A stretch of 12,718 bases of DNA from JBDNBY01 sp039767595 (GTDB taxonomy: Bacteria; Pseudomonadota; Alphaproteobacteria; Rhodobacterales; Rhodobacteraceae): the NCBI GenBank assembly GCA_039767595.1, contig JBDNBY010000102.1:1-12718 (forward strand), read 5' to 3'. The notes beneath the pieces are model-generated. The model did not search any database. It had not been told where the DNA came from and worked only from the letters and a program-made list of their open reading frames with translations. The stretch's first letter is position 1, and each line of letters opens with the position of its first letter. Of this stretch, positions 7,033 through 12,718 are shown in pieces. A program made the position numbers and the translations under genes.

Positions 7033-7062
7033 AAAAAAGGGCCCCAATTTGGGGCCCTTTTT
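7033..7062. terminator. Strong bidirectional rho-independent terminator
   Basis: A 13-bp perfect stem pairs 7034-7046 with 7050-7062 around a 3-nt loop. Its core is gggcccca opposite tggggccc, flanked by an A tract on the left and a T tract on the right. It therefore gives a U run after the hairpin on both strands. It lies 18 nt after the valS stop and 23 nt beyond the proS stop, so it serves both convergent genes. Confidence 0.93.
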
Positions 7063-7085
7063 CGTAATGCATATATTTATGTGCG

Positions 7086-8423
7086 CTAGAGCGTCGCGTA
7101 AATCTCGATCACACGGCTGATCGCGGCCTCTGGCGTCATTTCTTGGCTCTCGCCGGTTTTGCGGCTTGTTAATTCCACGACACCGTTTTTCAAACCACGC
7201 GGCCCCACTGTGATGCGCCATGGCAGACCGATGAGGTCCATCGTTGCGAATTTGCCCCCTGCCCGTTCGTTGCGATCATCATAGAGCGGCTCGAGGCCGG
7301 CTTGTGTTAGCTGTGCGTAGAGGCTGTCGCAGGCGGCATCGGCCTCTGCATCGCCTTGTTTGAGATTGACAATCCCCACATGGAACGGAGTCACGCCTTC
7401 GGGCCAAATGATGCCTTTGTCGTCATGGCTGGCTTCGATAATCGCGCCCAGCAGGCGGCTCACGCCGATGCCGTGGCTGCCCATATGCACAGGGATCTGG
7501 GCGCCCTCTGGGTCGCTGACGGTGGCCTTCATCGCATCGGAATATTTCGTCCCAAAATAGAAGATCTGCCCCACTTCGATCCCGCGCGCTGTGCGCTGAC
7601 GCTCAGCTGGGATCGCGTCAAAGAGCGCCGCGTCATGAGTTTCATCCGTGCGGGCATAGCGCGAGGTGAATTCCTCTAGGACGCCTTGGCATTCCGCAAC
7701 GTTGTCGTAATCAATCGCGCGATCGCCAAATTTCAGATCGGTCACTTCACTATCATAGAACACTTCGGATTCGCCTGTGTCGGCCAGCACCAAAAACTCA
7801 TGCGTATAATCCCCGCCAATCGGGCCGCCATCTGCGCGCATCGGGATCGCCTGTAGGCCCATCCGCTCGTAACTGCGCAGATAGCTGACAAGATGGCGGT
7901 TATACGCATGCAGCGCCGCCTCTTTGCTCAGATCAAAGTTATAGCCGTCTTTCATATAGAACTCGCGCCCGCGCATCACGCCAAAGCGCGGCCGACGTTC
8001 ATCACGAAATTTCCATTGGATATGATAGAGCGTTAGCGGCAAATCTTTGTAAGATTTGACATAAGAGCGGAAAATATCCGTAATCAACTCTTCATTCGTC
8101 GGGCCATAGAGCATGTCGCGGCCATGGCGATCACTGATGCGAAGCATTTCCTCGCCATAATCATCATAGCGGCCACTCTCGCGCCATAAATCCGCCGATT
8201 GCAGCGTCGGCATCAGCATGGGGATGTGTCCGGCGCGGATTTGTTCCTCGTGCACGATGTCTTCGATCCGCTTGAGAACTTTGAACCCTAAGGGGAGCCA
8301 AGAGTAGATCCCCGCGCTGGATTGCTTGATCATCCCCGCGCGGAGCATCAATCGATGCGAGACGATTTGCGCCTCGGCTGGGGTTTCTTTGAGAACAGGT
8401 AGGAAGTAACGCGACAAACGCAT
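7086..8423 (-). CDS. proS: Prolyl-tRNA synthetase, short INS-less type (445 aa)
   Basis: Class IIa synthetase that charges tRNA-Pro. Motif 1 spans about residues 43-74 (LPLGFKVLKRIEDI onward), motif 2 about 139-161 (FRDERRPRFGVMRGREFYM), motif 3 about 305-331 (GSHGIGVSRLLGAIIEAS), and the anticodon-binding domain runs from about 337 to the end. At 445 residues it lacks the roughly 180-residue editing insertion that typical bacterial ProRS (about 570 aa) carries between motifs 2 and 3. This short form is known in alphaproteobacteria, where free-standing ProXp-ala-type deacylases clear Ala-tRNA-Pro. A GGAG Shine-Dalgarno (plus coordinates 8430-8433) lies 6 nt before the ATG. The gene is monocistronic, divergent from the AI-2E gene and closed by the shared terminator at 7033-7062. 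Confidence 0.97.
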   Translation of the reverse strand: MRLSRYFLPVLKETPAEAQIVSHRLMLRAGMIKQSSAGIYSWLPLGFKVLKRIEDIVHEEQIRAGHIPMLMPTLQSADLWRESGRYDDYGEEMLRISDRHGRDMLYGPTNEELITDIFRSYVKSYKDLPLTLYHIQWKFRDERRPRFGVMRGREFYMKDGYNFDLSKEAALHAYNRHLVSYLRSYERMGLQAIPMRADGGPIGGDYTHEFLVLADTGESEVFYDSEVTDLKFGDRAIDYDNVAECQGVLEEFTSRYARTDETHDAALFDAIPAERQRTARGIEVGQIFYFGTKYSDAMKATVSDPEGAQIPVHMGSHGIGVSRLLGAIIEASHDDKGIIWPEGVTPFHVGIVNLKQGDAEADAACDSLYAQLTQAGLEPLYDDRNERAGGKFATMDLIGLPWRITVGPRGLKNGVVELTSRKTGESQEMTPEAAISRVIEIYATL

Positions 8424-8517
8424 GGACGACTCCGTTGAATAAAGCTATTACACTCCCGTTTATGGAACGCAGGCTGTTGGGGCAAGGGCGAAGAGCGAGA
8501 AAACCGTTTTAGGCCAC

Positions 8518-8545
8518 TTTGCCCGCCCATCCATCGGTCTATGAT
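8518..8545 (+). promoter_or_regulatory. Candidate sigma-70 promoter of the perM-hdaA-ppx run
   Basis: TATGAT at 8540-8545 matches five of six -10 bases, and TTTGCC at 8518-8523 is a weak -35 with a 16-nt spacer. Initiation near 8552 would give a short leader before the GTG at 8566. It lies in the 142-nt divergent gap shared with proS. The -35 is poor, so this is tentative. Confidence 0.3.
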
Positions 8546-8565
8546 TTAAATGTATTGGGGATATC

Positions 8566-9642
8566 GTGGCACTCGATTTGAAAACACAAACACGATACTG
8601 GGGCATTGGCGCCGTGGTATTTTTTGCGCTTATGTGGCTTTTTGGGGATGTCTTATTACCCTTTGTTCTAGGCGGCGCGATTGCCTATTTCCTTGACCCT
8701 ATTGCCGACCGGCTGGAACATCGCGGCCTCTCGCGGATGAGCGCGGTGGTGATTATCTCAATCGGGGTTACATTGCTGGCCATTTTGGCCGTACTGCTGG
8801 TTGTGCCGTTGTTTATTTCGCAATCCATCGCTTTGGTCAGTGCCGCGCCGCAATTGATCCAAGACTTTACAACATTTTTGACCACACGCTTTCCAAGCCT
8901 CTTGGATGAACAATCCGCGTTGCGCAGTGTGTTGGCCGACCTTGCCGCGCTGTTGCAAGAGAACGGGCCAGCCATTTTACAATCCGCGGTGGCCTCTGTC
9001 TCATCGCTTATGAACTATGCCATGATTGCAGTCATTGCGCCGATCGCCTCGATCTATCTGCTCTATGATTGGGACAATATGATCGCCAAGGTTGATGCGC
9101 TGTTGCCACGCGATCATGCGCAAACCATTCGCCAATTGGCCGGTGATATTGATCAAGTCATTTCATCGTTTGTGCGCGGCATGGGCACCGTTTGCTTGAT
9201 CATGGGCACATATTACGCCGTCGCGCTGATGATTGTCGGCCTGCAATTTGGCGTAGTGATTGGCCTGATTGCGGGGCTAGTGACCTTTATCCCATATGTC
9301 GGGGCGCTCGTGGGCGGGGCCTTGGCCATTGGTTTGGCGTTGTTTCAATTTTGGGGGGATTGGCTGTCGATCGGTGCAGTTGTGGCGATTTTCATTGCCG
9401 GTCAAGCGGCCGAAGGCAATGTGATCACGCCAAAACTTGTGGGCGAGTCTGTGGGACTACATCCTGTGTGGTTGTTGATCGCCCTATCCGTCTTTGGCGC
9501 GATGTTTGGCTTTGTTGGAATGCTGATTGCTGTGCCTTTGGCCGCCTCGCTTGGGGTGCTTGTGCGCTTTGCCGCGGGGCATTATACGCAATCCAAGCTA
9601 TACCTTGGGGCGAATTACTCACACAAAGATAATGGCGAATGA
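8566..9642 (+). CDS. AI-2E family (PerM-like) membrane transporter (358 aa)
   Basis: An integral inner-membrane protein of the AI-2 exporter / PerM superfamily. Members have been linked to autoinducer-2 export, Na+/H+ antiport or permease roles; the substrate here cannot be told from sequence. Hydrophobic segments lie at about residues 12-43, 58-84, 150-168, 204-225, 228-260, 266-282 and 300-335. A soluble amphipathic stretch (about 85-145) follows the first hairpin, as is usual for the family. Family hallmarks are YLLYDWD (164-170), FIPYVGALVGG (241-251) and the EGNVITPKLVGESVGLHP segment (283-300). The start is GTG; an in-frame stop at 8542 with no other start after it supports this, and GGGG at 8557-8560 acts as ribosome-binding site. 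The stop overlaps the next start as ATGA. Confidence 0.9.
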   Translation: MALDLKTQTRYWGIGAVVFFALMWLFGDVLLPFVLGGAIAYFLDPIADRLEHRGLSRMSAVVIISIGVTLLAILAVLLVVPLFISQSIALVSAAPQLIQDFTTFLTTRFPSLLDEQSALRSVLADLAALLQENGPAILQSAVASVSSLMNYAMIAVIAPIASIYLLYDWDNMIAKVDALLPRDHAQTIRQLAGDIDQVISSFVRGMGTVCLIMGTYYAVALMIVGLQFGVVIGLIAGLVTFIPYVGALVGGALAIGLALFQFWGDWLSIGAVVAIFIAGQAAEGNVITPKLVGESVGLHPVWLLIALSVFGAMFGFVGMLIAVPLAASLGVLVRFAAGHYTQSKLYLGANYSHKDNGE

Positions 9643-10328
9643 GTGAGCAACTTTTCTTTGATCTCTTTGAGGCCAAACCGTTCAGTGCCTCTGGCTTTTT
9701 GAGGGCAGAGTGCAATCGAGATGCCTTTGCCCAAGTGACAACGATCCGCTGGCCCGCGTTGCATGGGGTGCTCGCAGGGCCAGAGGGATCGGGCAAAACG
9801 CATTTGGCTCATATTTGGGCCGATGCCACTGGCGCCAAAGTCTATAGTATTGAAGACAGTTTATCCTTTAGCGAACAATCCATTATCAAACATGGGATCG
9901 TCATCGACAATATGGATCGCCTCAAAGGCCGGCGCGATCTGCAAGCGGCGCTTTTTCATTTGCACAATGCTGCCCTGCGCCATGAGCAGCCGATCTTATT
10001 TGTCGGCCGCGGCACGCTGAGCGGCTGGAAAATTGAGCTGCCTGACTTGCTAACGCGTCTGTCGGCGCTGGCGCCGTTTTATCTCTATCGGCCGGATGAT
10101 GTGTTGCTGATGCAAGTGCTCGGCTCTCTCTTTGTTGAGCGCGGCCTCTTTCCGCCGGCCTCTGTGGTGCAATATATTGTGACGCGTATGCCACGCTCTT
10201 TGACGCGGGCTCATGAAATTGTAGCCTATCTTGATACTGTATCGCTAACGCAAAAAAAGCCGCTCACAGTTCCCTTTGCCGCAAAACTTTTAAAATCTTG
10301 GTTTAACACGCCACACAGCACGCCATAA
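9639..10328 (+). CDS. hdaA: HdaA-like DnaA-homologous replication regulator (229 aa)
   Basis: A short AAA+ protein without the DnaA DNA-binding domain, matching Hda/HdaA. With the DnaN clamp it stimulates ATP hydrolysis by DnaA after initiation (regulatory inactivation of DnaA). The N-terminal QLFFDLF (4-10) fits the clamp-binding motif that recruits such proteins to DnaN. Walker A is GPEGSGKT (47-54), Walker B is VIDNMD (88-93), sensor 1 is around 119-130, LPDLLTRL (134-141) is the arginine-finger region, and MPRSLTRAHEIVAYLD (194-209) is the sensor-2 helix. Length of about 220-235 residues is normal. Its start overlaps the permease stop (ATGA), a coupling I recall as common in Rhodobacterales. 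It could instead be annotated only as a DnaA/chromosomal replication initiator family protein. Confidence 0.85.
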   Translation: MSEQLFFDLFEAKPFSASGFLRAECNRDAFAQVTTIRWPALHGVLAGPEGSGKTHLAHIWADATGAKVYSIEDSLSFSEQSIIKHGIVIDNMDRLKGRRDLQAALFHLHNAALRHEQPILFVGRGTLSGWKIELPDLLTRLSALAPFYLYRPDDVLLMQVLGSLFVERGLFPPASVVQYIVTRMPRSLTRAHEIVAYLDTVSLTQKKPLTVPFAAKLLKSWFNTPHSTP

Positions 10329-10340
10329 ACGAGGCCCCCT

Positions 10341-11837
10341 ATGCCAAACGCGTTACAAGATTTATTTCCCAAGCCCCGCTCCGTTGGCCGCGTGGGCGTT
10401 GTGGATATCGGCTCTAACTCCGTGCGGCTTGTGGTGTTTGATGGCAACGCGCGCAATCCGGACTATTTTTTCAACGAAAAAATCATGTGCGAATTGGGCG
10501 CAGGGCTGAGTAAAACCGGACGCCTCAATCCCGAGGGCCGCGCGCGCGCGCTGCGCGAACTCGCACGGTTTCAGGCGTTGGCCGATATGCTGGGCACAGG
10601 GCCCCTTATTGCCGTGGCCACAGCCGCGGTGCGCGATGCATCGGACGGCCCCGAGTTTTGCCGCGAGGTCAAACACCAGACTGGATTAGACATCATCGTC
10701 CTGTCTGGCCCACAAGAGGCCGAGCTCGCAGCCTATGGCGTGTTGATGGGGCGACCGGCCTCTTCGGGCTGTGTCGTTGACATTGGCGGGGCGTCGATGG
10801 AAATCGCTCAGCTTGACAACGGCGCACTGACCGCCAGTCAAACCTCGCCTTTGGGGCCGCTCAAACTAATCGATATGATAGAGGCCGAGCGCCCCGAGCA
10901 TATCCGAAAGCACATCAAATCACTTTATAAAATCACAACAAAAACCCCGCAGCCGATGATCCTAGTCGGGGGCTCATGGCGGGCCATCGCGCGCATTGAT
11001 ATGCACCGGCGCGACTATCCGCTGCATGTGTTGCATGAATATGACCTTAGCCTCGAGGCGGTCCAACAGACCCGCGCCCTTGTTGCCGACCAAGATCCAG
11101 AAGAGCTGCGCAGGATTTGTGGCATCTCTGCGGCGCGCATGGCGCTGCTGCCCCTCGCTCTCCAAGTTCTTGAGGCGCTGATCACGCGATTCGAGCCAAC
11201 GCGCCTGTCGATATCGGCCTTTGGTCTGCGCGAAGGCGTGCTGTTCACACAGCTGCGCCCCAAATTACGCGATGCAGATCCGCTGTTGAAAACCTGCGCG
11301 CGCGCCGAAGAGCTTCACGCGCGCCAACCTGGGTTCGGTGATCAACTGGCACGGTTTGTGGCCCCGCTCTTTGAAGGTCGCGACTTGCAAATTCAACGTC
11401 TGATCCACGCTGCCGCGCTTATTCACGATATCGCATGGCGCACACATCCCGATTTTCGCGCAGATGCCTGTTTTGATTTTGTCACCCGCGCCAATATGGC
11501 CAAGCTCAGCCACCAAGAGCGGATCTTCCTCGCTGTGGCGCTAAGCTATCGATATCGCAATAAAACATTAGATTTGGCCCCTTATACGGCGCTGATTTCA
11601 CCGCAGTGGGCCGAAGATGCCCAAATTTTAGGGCGTGCATTGCGATTTGGAGCAATGTTTTTGCTCCGAAGTGATTCCTCGGGCATGCCGGCCCAGTTGG
11701 AGTGGAGCGCGCAGAACATGACCCTCACCTTGCATTTGGATGCGGCGGCTCAGCCTCTTTATGGTGAAATTGCCGAAAAAAGGTTTGAAGCGTTGGCAAA
11801 ATCACTCCAAGCGCAGGCCGTGGTTCAAGCCCCATAA
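10341..11837 (+). CDS. ppx: Ppx/GppA-type exopolyphosphatase (498 aa)
   Basis: An ASKHA-fold phosphatase that shortens inorganic polyphosphate and/or hydrolyses pppGpp. The N-terminal domain has VVDIGSNSVRLVVFDG (phosphate 1, about 20-35), AVATAAVRDA (91-100), LSGPQEAELA with the probable catalytic Glu126, DIGGASMEI (phosphate 2, 147-155) and LVGGSWRAIARID (208-220). A C-terminal HD-like helical domain holds His362-Asp363 in LIHDIAW. The start follows GAGG (10331-10334) by 6 nt, and the gap to the hdaA stop is 12 nt, so co-transcription is likely. Polyphosphatase and guanosine-pentaphosphatase activities cannot be separated by reading. No polyphosphate kinase gene is adjacent. Confidence 0.92.
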   Translation: MPNALQDLFPKPRSVGRVGVVDIGSNSVRLVVFDGNARNPDYFFNEKIMCELGAGLSKTGRLNPEGRARALRELARFQALADMLGTGPLIAVATAAVRDASDGPEFCREVKHQTGLDIIVLSGPQEAELAAYGVLMGRPASSGCVVDIGGASMEIAQLDNGALTASQTSPLGPLKLIDMIEAERPEHIRKHIKSLYKITTKTPQPMILVGGSWRAIARIDMHRRDYPLHVLHEYDLSLEAVQQTRALVADQDPEELRRICGISAARMALLPLALQVLEALITRFEPTRLSISAFGLREGVLFTQLRPKLRDADPLLKTCARAEELHARQPGFGDQLARFVAPLFEGRDLQIQRLIHAAALIHDIAWRTHPDFRADACFDFVTRANMAKLSHQERIFLAVALSYRYRNKTLDLAPYTALISPQWAEDAQILGRALRFGAMFLLRSDSSGMPAQLEWSAQNMTLTLHLDAAAQPLYGEIAEKRFEALAKSLQAQAVVQAP

Positions 11838-11852
11838 CAGGCGCGCGGCGCC

Positions 11853-12647
11853 TTAGTCCTCGGTGGCGCGCACGGTTTTTGCAAACTCATAAAAGACTGC
11901 GCCGGTCGCCCCGATAAAGCCTTTGTCGGCATTGGGATCTTGGTTTGGGCGAATGGGTTCGAATAAAACTCCAGCTTCGCGCGCGATTAACTGCGGCCCA
12001 GCAACATCGCATATGTCAAAATTACGCGCCCACATGGCATCCAAACGTCCAGCCGCCAAATAGATCACGTCCATCCCAGTCGCCCCAGAGCTGCGCACGC
12101 CGGCACAGGCGGGTGCCACTTGCGCCAATTCGCGCAACACTGCGGGCAAATAGACCTCATTGCGCGCGGGAATTGGGGCGCTGACCACAGCGTCACTCAC
12201 ATGCGTTTGATCTGATGCGCGAATACGGCGTTCATTGAGCCATGCGCCCAGCCCTTTTTCCGAGAAAAACATCTCGTCCGTCACAGGGTAATGCACCACG
12301 GCCGAAACGACATTGCCCTTATGCTCAAGCGCGATCGAAATGCCCCACATCGGCGAACCTTTGGCGAAATTCAGCGGGCCCATCACAGGGGCCACAAGCC
12401 ACCGGCGTGTGGGATCCTCGCCGATCATTTCCTCTTCACCTGTGGCCAAATACCCATAGGTTTTGCGCGCTTCGGTCAATTCCTCGCGGAGTTTTTGCGA
12501 CACACGCTCATGCGATTTTTGAGCAAACTCAACGGCGCCTGCCACATGCCCTTGTAAGTTTTCAATCTCAGTAAAATCTTTGAGAAGAATACGCCCCGCG
12601 GCGCGGGCCACTTTGAACATGATATTGAGATTGGCAGAACCTTGCAT
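11853..12647 (-). CDS. Inositol monophosphatase/SuhB-like protein lacking metal-binding Asp residues (264 aa)
   Basis: The fold and length match the inositol monophosphatase family, with GSANLN near the start, RRWLV, GISIALEHKG, FSEKGLGAWLN and an IAREAG segment. The catalytic centre is degenerate. The family's DPLDGTTNF is here APVMGPLNF (86-94), so both magnesium-binding aspartates are lost (Ala86, Met89). The upstream D-F-V-[ST]-x-A-D type motif reads EFAQKSH (40-46). The W-D-[IVL]-A-A-G motif reads CDVAGP (213-218), keeping Asp214. GEEE (70-73) remains. The frame is intact and the rest is well conserved, so this is not a simple pseudogene; a non-catalytic role is likely. The start is supported by AGGA 6 nt upstream. 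It converges with ppx, 15 nt apart, with no clear terminator. Confidence 0.85.
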   Translation of the reverse strand: MQGSANLNIMFKVARAAGRILLKDFTEIENLQGHVAGAVEFAQKSHERVSQKLREELTEARKTYGYLATGEEEMIGEDPTRRWLVAPVMGPLNFAKGSPMWGISIALEHKGNVVSAVVHYPVTDEMFFSEKGLGAWLNERRIRASDQTHVSDAVVSAPIPARNEVYLPAVLRELAQVAPACAGVRSSGATGMDVIYLAAGRLDAMWARNFDICDVAGPQLIAREAGVLFEPIRPNQDPNADKGFIGATGAVFYEFAKTVRATED

Positions 12648-12662
12648 GGTTTGTCCTTTTGG

Positions 12663-12718
12663 TCAGATGGTAAGCTGCGCCCTTACACCCTCCGCGTCCT
12701 TTTGCCAAGGGGCATGGG
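12663..12718 (-). CDS. Possible C-terminal end of an upstream minus-strand gene
   Basis: On the minus strand one frame runs in from the right edge and ends at TGA (12663-12665), encoding HAPWQKDAEGVRAQLTI. It lies 15 nt before the IMPase-like start, with that gene's ribosome-binding site in the gap, which fits an operon layout. Only about 18 codons are visible, so neither the identity nor its reality can be settled. Confidence 0.3.
   Translation of the reverse strand, partial: HAPWQKDAEGVRAQLTI

Noticed and set aside
11838..11872. GC-rich palindromic bases between ppx and the IMPase-like gene as a terminator
   Set aside because: Only short 5-6 bp GGCGCC-type pairings form and there is no U tract. 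GGCGCC recurs through the window as Gly-Ala codons.
11853..12647. Calling the IMPase-like gene a pseudogene
   Set aside because: The frame is uninterrupted, with normal length, ribosome-binding site and well-kept non-catalytic regions; only the metal-site residues are changed.
1..12718. Mobile element, prophage, CRISPR or defence system
   Set aside because: I saw no transposase or integrase proteins, no repeat-spacer array, no tRNA-associated direct repeats, and no abrupt change in composition.

Overview
The window looks like ordinary chromosome of a marine-type alphaproteobacterium, most likely order Rhodobacterales (Roseobacter group). The evidence is the style of the proteins: a short ProRS lacking the editing insertion, an HdaA-type DnaA homologue behind an AI-2E/PerM permease, a Ppx/GppA phosphatase, and a SuhB-like protein starting with a GSANLN motif. 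GC content looks moderate (roughly mid-50s by eye, not computed). I see no phage genes, transposases, CRISPR arrays, tRNAs or rRNAs. The genus call is inference.

Layout. (1) 1-2948, histidine synthesis: the 3' part of hisH, then a DUF2147 secreted protein on the opposite strand, then hisA-hisF-hisE, a tightly coupled unit (8-nt and 4-nt overlaps). HisH and HisF form IGP synthase, HisA feeds it, and HisE acts earlier in the pathway. (2) 2945-3979, a DUF2235 alpha/beta-hydrolase on the minus strand whose stop codon interlocks with that of hisE. (3) 3980-4132, a divergent control region with several mutually exclusive inverted repeats and a possible 18-codon leader ORF upstream of valS. (4) 4133-8423, valyl-tRNA synthetase (+) and prolyl-tRNA synthetase (-), converging on a strong bidirectional terminator. 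(5) 8566-11837, a plus-strand run of AI-2E permease, HdaA-like replication regulator (ATGA overlap) and Ppx/GppA phosphatase. (6) 11853-12647, a minus-strand inositol-monophosphatase-fold protein whose metal-binding aspartates are substituted, probably preceded by the tail of another minus-strand gene.

Most genes are housekeeping. The best leads are the catalytically degenerate IMPase/SuhB-like protein, the valS leader (alternative hairpins plus short ORF), and the apparent lack of a polyphosphate kinase gene between hdaA and ppx. I found no convincing new multi-gene system. Functional statements come from family knowledge and motif reading; no database search was run.
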